Below, piece by piece: positions 11,984 through 21,940 of a DNA stretch of 64,000 nucleotides. The stretch's first letter is position 1. Each line of letters begins with the position of its first letter. The stretch comes from Cotesia glomerata (taxonomy: Eukaryota; Arthropoda; Insecta; Hymenoptera; Braconidae): NCBI RefSeq assembly GCF_020080835.1, contig NW_025402330.1, positions 124,001 through 188,000 on the forward strand. Reading direction: 5' to 3'. Below the pieces are notes generated by a model. That model did not search any database, was not told the origin of the DNA, and saw only the letters and a list, made by a program, of their open reading frames with translations. Position numbers and translations under genes: made by a program.

Positions 11984-12546
11984 AATTTATGTAAATTTTC
12001 CTGAAACTCATAGTTTAAATTAAAATTTATCGAATTATTGATCAAAAACTGGAAATATTGATATTCGTTAATGTTTGACGATGAATATCTCGTAACGGCT
12101 TCACTTAATCAAAAAATCATAAGAGACCATTTTTGTAGAGCAGTAAATTTCCTACAAAATCATGAGTTCCGCAATCCGAAATAATTTTTTTTCATCGACT
12201 TATAAAATTCATAATAAAAACGAATATTTTCCTTAAAATAGCCAAACTTCAACTAGAAATATCTTTTAATCGGTTAGGTTTTTGAAAAAATCATAAGAGA
12301 CCTTTTTTGTAGAGCGTTCAATTTCTTACAAAGTCTATGCCACGGAATATTTTTCCAAGCAGTTGGAAGCGAGATATAAATTTTTTTATCTGATTATTCG
12401 AAAAAAATAGAAACCCGCAAAGCGGAGAACCTTCCCGTTATAATTAAGAGCTCATACTTGGAGAGAATTCTTTTTAGGTGTCTACGAACCTATTTTTCAG
12501 AGTATAAAGTCAAAAAAAAATTATTCGATTTTTTTGACCCACCCTA
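11984..12546 (-). repeat. Right terminal inverted repeat of transposon 1
   Basis: Inverted counterpart of 8150-8712 with only a few differences (for example AGGTCC/AGGTTC near the outer end). The GCTCTACAAAAA motifs lie at about 12124-12141 and 12298-12314 in reverse orientation. Confidence 0.8.
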
Positions 12547-12840
12547 GTGTGTATGTGTGTATGTATGTAAACTTCATAACTTTTGAACGTCTTGACCGAT
12601 CGGATCGAAATAGAAGGTGATCCAAAGAGCGTCATTGTCATTAAATTTTGTAAAAATTTGAATCGATTCGGTTTGCTATATTTTGAGAAAACTCAAAAAT
12701 AAAATTATAAAAAAATTGTTTTTTTGGAATAACAAAATCGGTTGATTCGTTCGTGAGTAATCGAAAACGAAAAATTTCGAAGTGTTTTTTTCACATAACT
12801 TCAACTTTTTTTTTTGGATCATTTTTAATGAAAAAAAATG

Positions 12841-14062
12841 TGTCACATGAATTTTATTCCTGTGTGCGTCTCTCCCTGCGCCTAGTTTTGGCAACAGATC
12901 CACACTCGCTGTGTCTCATAATTTTACTATTTTCGTATTAATTTTATTAATTTATTTATTGTATAGTATTTATTATCGTTCACATTCGATAATTTATATA
13001 TTATTATTATTATTAGTTCTTAAGTATTAATTTGACGTTTATTCCAGAAAATTGTATTGGACTATTTATAATTTTGTTGTATCATTGTTAATATTGATTA
13101 TTGGAAATAGGTATAGCCCTTGCTCGCAAGGGTGATTCCCTAAAGTATCGATTGCGAGTACAGGGACTAGAAATTTTGGTAAATGACTTGAGAAGCCCTC
13201 GTGATCGGACGCGAGGCCTCGTAGTTTTTCGTAAAATAGAAATCAAGACACACGCGTAAGCCTGCATGGTGTGAGGTAGACACGCGGGAGTCCGCATAGT
13301 GTAAGGAGTGTGGATTTGGCACCTTAGTTCGAGTTTCCTTTTTTTTGGTGAGTACTCACAAGTTGATCCAAGTTATTTACGCACCGCACTGTCTCCTGGC
13401 TAGTAATTAGTTACTCAAAAATCGTTATTAATTATTCGAATCAGCCAGTATTTATTGATTTTAATTTTATAATTATATTTCGTCGAGATAACTCGACTAG
13501 GGAATTCGGGTATATCTTAGTTCGTATTATTTAGACATAATTTCTAGTTAATAATCAACGTCGAAGTCAAATGAACGGTCCACTCAGGATCTAGGCCAAT
13601 CATTAATAATTGTACGCGGCAAGATTATTAATATTATTGTTATATAGTCCACCCGGCTAAGGAATTCGCCTCTGGACTTAGTCTTAAGCAAATTCCTTTT
13701 TAATAAATAGTTTATTTGTTTTGTTATTAATATTTGCTGCAAATTTATTAATATATTAATTTATGTTAATAACTTCCTCCTTTCTTTCCTAATATTAGTA
13801 TATTATTTATCTTTCCCTTGAATACCTGCATATCGGCCCTGGAAAATCTGAGGTTTGCTATTTCCTGGTAAAGAATAGCTGGCGCCGAAAACCGTGCACT
13901 AACTCAGCCTGAGGAAAAGCTGCGGGTTGCTTTGGAAGCTGAGAGTTACCTTCCAAGTCATTTTTTTGTTTTCGTATTTTTGGTTAACTGTTGGGCGACC
14001 TGGACAAGGATAAGTTACAACTGGACTCTCTACCGTCAGTTGAAACTTATTTTTTTGTTACA
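12841..14062 (+). mobile_element. L2 solo LTR, copy 1
   Basis: A 1222-bp LTR, TGTCACA...TGTTACA, inserted in Repeat A copy 2. It aligns along its length with copy 2 at 44952-47750, sharing CCCTTGCTCGCA, GGAGTCCGCATAGTGTA, TTTTTTGGTGAGTACTCACA and AAAGCTGCGGGTTGCT. The flanks are AATG and AATA, three of four matching, so the duplication has decayed or the edge is off by one. No internal retrotransposon sequence adjoins it. Strand is arbitrary, chosen as written TG to CA. Confidence 0.75.
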
Positions 14063-14342
14063 AATAATTATTAGAGCCTAAAAAACTACGTCGATTACCA
14101 CCAAGAACATGAAAATTGGTTCATTGGTTCGTGAGTTATCGTTGTCGAAAAAATTCGGAAAAAGTGAATTTTTCAAATTTCTCTAAAATTTTCAGTTCGA
14201 TCAGTTTTTGTTCAAAAGTATTTCATAGAATTTGAAAAACTGCGTGGAATACTAACAACCATGTGAAAATCGGTTTATTCATTCAAAAGTTATTGCGGTT
14301 TGAAAATTAAAAAAATATTCTTTTATGAAACCTCTATCAGAC

Positions 14343-14444
14343 TTTTGAGCTCGAAGAGCTCAAAAACTTAGAACAGCTCTCTTAGAGCTCGGAGAGCTCG
14401 AAATAACATATAAATTCTATTTTTGAGCTCGACGAGCTCAAAAA
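14343..14444 (+). repeat. Three GAGCTC hairpins in Repeat A
   Basis: TTTTGAGCTC-gaa-GAGCTCAAAA at 14343-14365, GAGCTC-gga-GAGCTC at 14385-14399 and TTTTTGAGCTC-gac-GAGCTCAAAAA at 14420-14444. All have 3-nt loops. Other Repeat A copies hold the same series at 7709-7813, 39021-39043 (one) and 45928-45991. Confidence 0.8.
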
Positions 14445-14558
14445 CGTCATAAGTGCAATTTTAAGCGCTTAGATATGAAATTAACGGGAAGTTGCAGGGA
14501 TGGCCTTTAGGGTCAACCGTTTTCAGATTTTTTTTCCATATATACATATATTATTCAT

Positions 14559-15340
14559 TAGGGTGATCAAAAAAAAAAAAAAAAATTTTTTTTTTTTTCT
14601 AAACAGGCTTAAAAAGTTTTTTTGGGTGTAAAAAAATTACTGTGAGAAGATGAGCCCTTATATATTAATATCAAGATTTTCCTCATCGCATTTTTTTAAT
14701 TTTCATAAGAATAACACAGGAAAAATTTTTTTTGCTTTTTCTGATTCTTGTACCGTTTAAACGATTAATTAAATCATAAATAACTGTTTTTTTCTTCATA
14801 GAGAATTAAACGCTCTACAAAAAAGGTCTGATAAAATTTTTTGATTTGTCTACGCGTTCAAAAGTTGTTCAAGATCAAAGTTCAATTTTTTAAAAATTTA
14901 ATCGAATTTTATAAATTACACTGAAACTGTTGGTTTCAGTGTCAAAATAAGGAACAAAATTTTCGTCAAACATACATTAGACTTCTGATAAATGTTGACC
15001 AATGATTTTTTTTTATTTAATTAAGTAAATATGATGCTTTTAAGAAATTTTTTTAGAACAAACCAAAAAATAAACAATTTTATTCTATTAGTATGTTCAT
15101 TTTCATATTATTAATAAATTTTTCTTGAAAATTGCTTATTTATTTGTAATAAATATTCATCTTTGATGTGATTTTTTATTACAATTCAGTAAATGTTGTC
15201 GATGGCCACGAACAAACTGTAGTAGATACTGCAACTGTTTTTCATTTTTAGTTAGGCAGCAGTTATATTCTTTAATTAGTGCAATACCCCGTTCAGTAGG
15301 TCGTTCGTTACTTTTAAAGTTTTAAAAAATTTCAGACATA
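14559..15340 (+). repeat. Left arm of transposon 2
   Basis: Pairs with 15928-16715. The GCTCTACAAAAAAGGTCT motif is at 14812-14829. Read on the minus strand, 15190-15300 encodes the transposase tail (ERGIALIKEYNCCLTKNEKQ). Confidence 0.75.
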
Positions 15341-15379
15341 TTTGAAGCTTCCTTTTGGAAAGCTTTGGAAGCTTCCTAA

Positions 15380-16112
15380 TTGGTGCGGCTTCTTTGTCGC
15401 CATCATGTATTAAAAATTATTTTACGAAGATTTTTTGAAGTTTTTTGGAACACTACATCTGGTCCAAACTTGTCGATTTTTCTTCGTTCTAAAAAAGGAT
15501 GGGATAACATTGATCAAACTAAATATAAAAGTGGGATAGAGAATGAAACTGTGGCAAGCGCTTTGAATGGAGGTAAGAAAAATTATTAATTTTATCAATT
15601 TTATCAGTGATTGCTTACAGGTAAAAATTGTTTATTATATTTTTTTAATACAATCAAAACTAATATTTTCAAGTTATGTTTATTAATTTTTTTTTTTAGA
15701 TTTCTCATTCTCGAGATCATTACCAAGAGCTTTTGTTATTATCTTTAGTTTTTCTTGGTAGTTGTCTAACTCATACGTACACTTTCAAACGTCCTGGTGC
15801 TAAATTTAAAATCTTTATTAGATAACGATTTTAGCAATTTTGTTGCAAGAAACTCATTGGAGCTATTTAAAAAATTTGAATTACTCTCCGATTTCATAGA
15901 AGAAGATATTTCTACATGGCCCAATGGTTAAAGTTTCAAAATTTGTCTGAAAGTTTTTAAAACTTTAAAAGTAACGAACGACATTCCTGAACGGGGTATT
16001 GTATTAATTGAAGAATAGAACTGCTGCCTAACTAAAGATGAAAAACAGTTGCAGTATCTATTATAGGTTGTTCGTGGCCATCGACAACGTTTTTCGAATT
16101 GTAATAAAAAAT
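15380..16112 (+). pseudogene. Transposase remnant of transposon 2
   Basis: Reads VRLLCRHHVLKIILRRFFEVF near the start, the same C-x2-H block as transposon 1. It continues through GWDNIDQTKYKSGIE to GT at 15573-15574, with an AG acceptor near 15698. After the intron comes HYQELLLLSLVFLG and TYTFKRPGA. The conserved block that follows KRPGA in transposon 1 (HHARWMAKAIYSL) is deleted. The frame then resumes with NSLELFKKFELLSDFIEEDI and ends with the PERG...LTKDEKQ tail, with three in-frame stops and a shift. All residues upstream of the CRHH block are lost. It cannot be active. Confidence 0.75.
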
Positions 16113-16715
16113 CACATCAAAGATGAATATTTAATATAAATAAATAAGCAATTTTTCGAAAAAAATTTATTAATAATATGAAAATGAATATAATAATAGA
16201 ATAAAATTGTTTATTTTTTGGTTTGTTGTAAAAAAATTTTTTAAAAGTATCATATTTACTTGATTAAATAAAAAAAAATCATTGGTCAACATTTATCAGA
16301 AGTCTAATGTATGTTTGACGAAAATTTTGTTCCTTATTTTGGCACTAAAACCAACAGTTTCAGTGTAATTTATAAAATTTGATTAAATTTTTGAAAAATT
16401 GAACTTTGATCTTGAATAACTTTTGAACGCGTGGACAAATCAAAAAATTTTATCAGACCTTTTTTGTAGAGCGTTTAATTCTCTATAAGAAAAGAACAGT
16501 AATTTATGATTCAATTAATCGTTTAAACGGTACAAAAATCAGAAAAAGCAAAAAAAATTTTTCCTGTGTTATTCTTATGGAAATTAAAAAAATGCTATGA
16601 GGACAATCTTGATATTAATATTAAGGGCTCATCTTTTCACAGTAATTTTTTTACACCCAAAAAAATTTTTAAGCCTGTTTAGAAAAAAAAAATTTTTTTT
16701 TTTCTGATCACCCTA
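15928..16715 (-). repeat. Right arm of transposon 2
   Basis: Inverted counterpart of 14559-15340. It includes the plus-strand transposase tail (PERGIVLIEE, LTKDEKQLQYLL) and the subterminal motif in reverse at 16455-16472. Confidence 0.75.
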
Positions 16716-16758
16716 TTATTCATGTATCCATATATATACACAAGAAAAATCCACTTAC

Positions 16759-16833
16759 CCTCTCTCCATAAATATCAATAGCCATCTGGAACCAAGTTCC
16801 GTAGAATTCAAAATTTTTCATCATAGTGTACAT
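16759..16833 (-). pseudogene. Orphan exon-like ORF, related to 31098-31172
   Basis: From ATG at 16833, 25 codons read to a GTAAGTGG splice donor (16758-16751). The peptide contains KNFEFYGTWFQM and DIYGER. The exon at 31098-31172 has the same length, start and donor and reads HNFEGYGTWFQM...DIYGEK. Differences between the two include several silent third positions. The matching second exon is not found here, because transposon 2 inserted just downstream. Function unknown. Confidence 0.5.
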
Positions 16834-17148
16834 TTTTTTTTCTCTCTTGTGATCTTTTCTCAAAAACGCAACAATGTTTGCTCGCTCACTACTAAGGCAA
16901 TGCTCACATTCGGCACGGCTTCGTGAAATCGAGAGGCGAGAAAGATTAGTCATCCGTCTCCATACAGTACAGCGTGAGATTAAAATATAAATTTAAATTT
17001 AAATATTGGCGCCATATGACTTTTCTCACTACTCTTTTAATATGTTAAAAATTCTTCAGACTAAAATTTGTAAGTTGTTTTCGATTGTAGGGAAGGGGGC
17101 CATAGAAAAACCGCTAAGCTATGCTAGCTCCTCACTTCTTCGGGAGAA

Positions 17149-18533
17149 TGTCATGTCCACCCGCATTTTTTTTTATTTTTAAATTACCCGCGCAAAATGG
17201 AAGACTTCTCCATGCGCGAAAGCCACAATGAAATAGAAGTTACGTGAGCGCTAGTTGACTAGCGGGGACTTTTGCTACTTAGCACACTGAGAAAAAGTAT
17301 TTTGCTACTAAAGATATTTTTTTTTGATAATCAAAATACTTGGTATTGTGCTACTAAGAATACGTGATATTTTTAAAATCACAATAAGTTTACTGATTAT
17401 CACAATATCTAGGTATACTGATTATCAGTATACTAATATAACAGACTATTAGATGTTTATAACCTCACTTTACTGGCACAAATCAATTGACTTATAAAAC
17501 TAACAAAACAAATTAAAACTAAAATTAAAAGTGTAATAATAAATTTTTTTCAAGCTAATATAAAAAATATTCGTTGAATTCTATTTTCACCAGTGCATAA
17601 ATGAAATAGACTGACTGACAGTGTTAAAACGTCGATGGCAGCGACAGTGCATATATTATAGTATTACTGCGCAGAGTATAGGTCTTGAACTGATTTATAT
17701 TTTGATAATCACAATACGTGGTATTTTAATCATCAAAATCCTGATATCCTGATTATAAAAATATTTTTTTCTTAGTGCACCGCGAGCTTTTAAAAACAAG
17801 GAACAAAGCCACTCCTCGTTTTTGTTAGTTAATTCGACTTCCGCGTTTAACTTGACTTGGCCCGTGCCTTGTAAAAGTCCCTTATTTTAATTTACACTGC
17901 ACTTGAGACGAGTTCGGCCGCGGTTTAACCGGCAGACCACGTATTAATTACAATTATAAGTCATAGAAAATCGGAGTCTCAAAGTCCTAATTTGTCCTGC
18001 ACTTAGGCGGGAATTTGGCCAATAAGTAATTTAAGGTCTCTTAAATCTATTCGCACACTTTGCCCTACGGGGGACTGGAGAACGTTGGCTCAGTTATTTA
18101 AATTTAATAAAATTAGATTAGGTTAATTTCAATTTATAAAAGTGTAAGTTTTGGTATTGCTAAAAATAAATATAAAAAGAACTAAAATTTTGTTCGTGTT
18201 AGTTCATTTCGTGAAAAAAGAAGCCCTTAGAGTAAGCAGCTCAATTTAATCCAACTCCATCCGCTGCAAGGACCAACCAAAGAGCCCAATCAAGGAAAAG
18301 GCACTACGAGCAGCCCCGGACTCATTGATCCAGTATTAAAGGATAATTCTGCAAGAAATAAGAAGATCTATTTTTGATATTCAGTCTCAAACGAAGGTGT
18401 GGTAAATTCGTCCGTCAAAACGTCCCACATAAATAATTAAAACAACGGAATTAAAAACTCCGTTGCGTATACTTTGAGCCGTTAGTCAAAACCTCCACCG
18501 TTTACGCTACCACTAAAATACCCTTAGATATAT
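17149..18533 (+). mobile_element. L3 LTR copy (related to element X)
   Basis: Starts TGTCATGTCCACCCGC and follows the element X 5' LTR (18788-19846) through GGAAGACTTCTCCATGCGCG, GGGGGACTGGAG and CCACCGTTTACGCTACCACT. It carries one CCTGCACTTAGGCGG unit where element X has three. A 493-bp MITE (17285-17777) is inserted. The end has lost the ATAACA terminus and runs into a TA microsatellite. A purine-rich GGGAGAA stands just before the start, as would a polypurine tract, so it may be the 3' LTR of a lost element. Confidence 0.7.
17285..17777. mobile_element. MITE with CACTGAGAAAAA ends
   Basis: Ends CACTGAGAAAAAGTATTTTG and the complement of CACTAAGAAAAAAATATTTT. The uninterrupted LTR at 18788 reads AGCACCGCGAG at this spot, showing a clean insertion with CA duplicated on both sides (17283-17284, 17778-17779). 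Inside are many GATTATCA/CACAATA words in both orientations. It is non-coding. CACT-type ends suggest the CACTA group, but the 2-bp duplication is too short to decide. Confidence 0.7.
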
Positions 18534-18535
18534 CC

Positions 18536-18545
18536 AAGATATATA

Positions 18546-18587
<42 letters not shown>

Positions 18588-18588
18588 T
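18536..18588. repeat. (TA)n microsatellite
   Basis: Pure TA tract at the broken end of the L3 LTR copy. Confidence 0.9.
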
Positions 18589-18787
18589 ATAGCATCATAA
18601 TTTATTGAAATTTTTGGGTTTTATCGCAAATTTTTCAAATTTTTCAAATTTTGACGGCTTAACGGGCTTACGTTCACATTTAGATTCACAAAATTGAAAT
18701 ACATAAAAATCATACTTGATCCAGGACCACAAAATTTTTAAGTTCCCGCTAAGAAAATCGAAGATTTTCAAAAATCGGGAAGTTATT

Positions 18788-19846
18788 TGTTATGTCCACC
18801 CGCAAATTTTTTTCTCTCTCCTCTTTCTTTAAATTTAAATCATCCGCGCAGATGGAAGACTTCTCCATGCGCGAAAGCCACAATAAAATAGAAGCTACGC
18901 GACTGCTGGTTAACTAGCGGGGACTTCTGCAACCTCAGCACCGCGAGTATTTAAAAAGGCGATCAACAGCCAACGCCTGGTCTTAGTTGGTTAATTCGAC
19001 TTCCGTGTTTAACTGACGGGCCCGTGCCTTATAGAGTCCTTTGCTTTAATTTGCTCCGCACTTAGAGGAAGTTTGGACGTGGTTTAACCGGCAGGCCACG
19101 TATTAGTTGTTAATATTGTCTACGAGTCGGGATTCTCCAAGTTCAAATTTGCCCTGCACTTAGGCGAGAGCTCGGTCAGTAGATAAAATTTAGAGAGTCA
19201 AAATCTCAGTCTTAATTTGCCCTGCACTTAGGCGAAATTTTGATCAATAAGAAAATCTAAAGAACCGGATTCTCAAAGTTCTAATTTGCCCTGCACTTAG
19301 GCAAAAGTTCGGTCAATAAGTAACTTAAGATCATTTAAAGCTAAATTTGCGCACTTTACGCTACGGGGGACTGGAGGACGTAGCTCAAATTCAAATAAAA
19401 TTCATTATAATAATTTCGATTGAATAAAATTTGTGAAAGTGTAAAAGTTTTGGTGTTAATTAAAATAAATCTTAAAAAGAAGTGAAATCTGTTTTAAATA
19501 AATTCATTTCATAAAAATAAGAAGCCCTTAAAATAAGCAGCCCAAATCCATCCACATCCATCCGCTGCAAGGACCAACCGGAGGGCCCATTCAAGGAAAA
19601 AGCGCTAACAGCAGCCCCGGGATCACGGATCCGGTAATCAGAAATAATCCTGCAAGTAGTAAGTACATCTATACTCAATAAAAATCCGTGCTCAGTCTCA
19701 AACGAAGGCGTGGTAAATTCGTCCGTCGAAAACGTCCCACATAAATAATTAAACAACGGAATTAAAACCTCCGTTGCGTATTCTTTAAATCGTTAGTCCA
19801 AACCTCCACCGTTTACGCTACCACTTAAACGCCCTTGGAAATAACA
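18788..19846 (+). repeat. 5' LTR of element X
   Basis: A 1059-bp LTR. It holds about three tandem units of 60-65 bp around TGCCCTGCACTTAGGCGA (19141-19330), present once in the 17149 copy, plus CAAGGACCAACCGGAGGGCC and CCACCGTTTACGCTACCACT near the end. It should contain the promoter and polyadenylation signals, but I cannot place a TATA box with confidence. Confidence 0.75.
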
Positions 19847-19856
19847 TAAAGAACAC

Positions 19857-19875
19857 TGGTGGCAGCGGTGGGATT
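19857..19875 (+). other. Primer binding site, tRNA-Leu type
   Basis: TGGTGGCAGCGGTGGGATT, ten bases after the LTR end. It is complementary to the 3' end of an animal tRNA-Leu (AAG-type, ending CCCACCGCTGCCACCA), from memory of that tRNA. This is where reverse transcription of the element would be primed. Confidence 0.75.
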
Positions 19876-21006
19876 TCGAGTACGAAATTATTTAACTTTT
19901 GTTTGAGAAAATCTATAATCTTTAAATATTTCCTTTTTTTCTTTTAAATCTATCTCTTATTAAAATCAAGTAAATTCCACTGTTAAGTAAACTCTAGTTT
20001 TGACAGTTCAAGAATCTCTTTATTAAAACCTTATATTATCAGTTTCTTTTATTCTTAAATTTTATAAATTTTCAAGTCTCATTTAAAATTCTTAAAATTT
20101 TTTTATATATATACCATTAACTCCAGAAATTCTAATTTTTGTTTAACATTTTTTTTTATTCACATCAAAGTTTTCTTATAATTTGCTAAAGAATTTTCTT
20201 TTCATTTATTTAAAGGAGTTATAAAATTTAAAATAAAATCATTTCTTTTCATTATCTTTTTCACCTTCTATTATATAACTTTCTTCTCTTAGTCTAAATA
20301 ATAGAATAAAGATTCGCTGACGTTTCTTTATTCGAGGTGCGGCGCGCATCACGCGGACTCGCACGTGTATCTCTTGTCAGCAGAAATATTGTACGTCCGT
20401 TTAAAGAATTCTTTTGCTAATTAAGCAGTTTACGGGTATTATTTTTAAATTCTATTATTCAAATTTTATTTATAGAAGTTTATTTTTTGTCCCTCATCAC
20501 TAGTTAACTAGGACAAAAAAAAATTTATTTTGAACCTTTACATTTATACTTACATATTACGAGAAGGGTGCTTTAAATTTAGCACCTTCTCTTACACGAA
20601 AGTTTCCCAGTTCTGGAAAGGTGCTTAAAAAGCACTTTCTTTAGCTTAGAAAATTTTCACGAAACTCAACTCTTGGGAAGGGTGCTTTGAATTTAGCACC
20701 TCCCCTTGATCACACCGTTACCTGGCTAAAAATAAATTTTTACCAAAATAAGAAAGAATATTTAAAAATTTGAAAAATATTTATAAATTTTTTGGTTTTC
20801 TCCCTCTTCGTAATTTCTGTTGACTCGAGATGCTACAATGTGAATAACAAGACATTTTTTGTATATAAAATTTTTTTTTCTGTGATACTGAATATTTTTG
20901 TCAAAAAAAAATTTTTTTTTCTTTTGTCTGATCTGTAGAGGCCATAAAATTTTTTATTACGTGCCGAGAAAAAAAAAAATTTTTTTTTGGAAACTTTAAA
21001 GAGCCG
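19876..21006 (+). other. Element X leader, non-coding
   Basis: T-rich leader with poly(T)/poly(A) runs and one GC-rich block near 20340-20370 (GCGCGCATCACGCGGACTCG). Apart from the hairpins above nothing is recognised. The leader continues at 21307-21940 with long T runs. Confidence 0.6.
20561..20705 (+). promoter_or_regulatory. Three tandem hairpins in element X leader
   Basis: Three stem-loops share GGTGCTT...AGCAC: 20561-20592 (GAGAAGGGTGCT/AGCACCTTCTC), 20616-20640 (GAAAGGTGCT/AGCACTTTC) and 20674-20705 (GGGAAGGGTGCT/AGCACCTCCC). They lie in the untranslated leader between primer site and gag. A role in packaging, dimerisation or translation is possible but is inference. Confidence 0.5.
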
Positions 21007-21306
21007 ATGGGAAAGAATAGACGGTCAGGCTATCGATATCACTTAAAACAAGTTCATTCAGATTTTATCAACGGAAGGGTATATCACCGCCCCTTGATAG
21101 AAACTAAATATTGAGAGGAAGATACTGAGCCCGCGAAGAACGTGACCGATAAAAAGGCTGGTGGGCCAAAGATCACAGAAAACGTTACGGCCGTTGATGA
21201 ACTTAACGAAACAATATTAAAGATTCGCCAAGCCCAAACCCCTATCAAGGCGCCGGTCGAGTACAAACTCCATCCGATCGACCCTAAATCACCACCCCGA
21301 ACCTAA
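21007..21306 (+). pseudogene. Short basic ORF in element X leader, one stop
   Basis: One hundred codons from ATG to TAA with one in-frame TGA at 21112-21114. It starts MGKNRRSGYRYHLKQVHSDF and continues after the stop with a charged, lysine-rich segment ending in PKSPPRT. Composition is richer in GC and clearly more protein-like than the flanking poly(T). No domain recognised. It may be an N-terminal gag piece or an accessory ORF. Confidence 0.4.
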
Positions 21307-21940
21307 AAACTTAAATTTTTGGTTAATCATCTTTCTTCCAAATCTTAGAAAGCCAAACTCAAAAAAAAAAAAAAAAAAAAGGGAAAATCGTTAGAAATTT
21401 TTTTTTTGTTATAATTTTTTATAAAACTCTTACATTATTTCATCATCTTACATTCCGCTGAGTAAGCAAAAATTAAATTTTACTTCAAGCTTTAGTGTTT
21501 ATACATTGGTGTGATTTGACTCCAATCTTATCCGAGATTTTTATATAAAATTAATAATAAAAATTAAAATTTTTTTTGCCGAAAACTAGGAACAGGTCAA
21601 ACTGTTAGAATTCCTTTTCATTTTTTTTTATCATCGTAGCTGACATAAAATTTTTCTTTCAAAAAAAAACGGGAGGAAAAATTTTTTTTTATTTGTTTTG
21701 TCGTTTTTTTCTTATACATTAAATTTGCCGACAATTAATAAAAATTTCTTTTTCATTACTGTCTGATTAAAATATTCGATTTTTCTTTTACTGCTATCTC
21801 GAAATTGCTTATAGTAAACACACGTTTTTCAACTCTTCCGTGTCTATCCGTCCGTACTCAACATACTGCAACTCTATACACACGATAACTAATCTTTTTA
21901 TCCGGTGTATTGTACTCTACAGCTGTGACCTACTTACCTA

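Larger units (their letters stand above)
8150..12546. mobile_element. TAGGGTG transposon 1 (hAT-like, 8-bp duplication)
   Basis: A 4397-bp cut-and-paste transposon. It starts TAGGGTGGGTC and ends with the complement. The same 8 bp, GTGTGTAT, stand outside both ends (8142-8149, 12547-12554). Because this lies in a TG tract the match is weaker evidence alone, but transposon 2 shows the same layout in unique DNA. The terminal inverted repeats are very long, about 563 bp (8150-8712 and 11984-12546), and nearly identical. Inside is one broken transposase gene on the minus strand. An 8-bp duplication and T/CA-rich-G ends are typical of the hAT and P groups. Confidence 0.8.
7919..14525 (+). repeat. 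Repeat A, copy 2, split by two insertions
   Basis: The three pieces are 7919-8149, 12555-12840 and 14063-14525. Joined, they follow the same order as copy 1: opening hairpin, TG tract, ACTTTTGAACG-type units, three GAGCTC hairpins (14343-14444), closing GATGGCCTTTAGGGTC. The gaps are exactly the TAGGGTG transposon 1 and an L2 solo LTR, so both inserted after the repeat did. Confidence 0.8.
14559..16715. mobile_element. TAGGGTG transposon 2 (deleted foldback relative)
   Basis: A 2157-bp element starting TAGGGTGATC and ending GATCACCCTA. It is flanked by a perfect, non-repetitive 8-bp duplication, TTATTCAT (14551-14558 and 16716-16723). The arms 14559-15340 and 15928-16715 are inverted copies of about 785 bp. 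Both arms include the coding sequence for the end of the transposase, so the left arm carries an antisense copy of the gene tail. The middle has a shortened transposase in plus orientation. It shares ends, subterminal motif and protein family with transposon 1, but is too diverged to be its direct deletion product. Confidence 0.85.

Noticed and set aside
13088..13297. 69-residue ORF in the L2 LTR
   Set aside because: Frame is not conserved in the second L2 LTR (46900-47130).
19472..19756. 94-residue ORF nearly identical to one at 31147-31428
   Set aside because: Both are antisense to the L3 LTR; they match because the two LTRs match.
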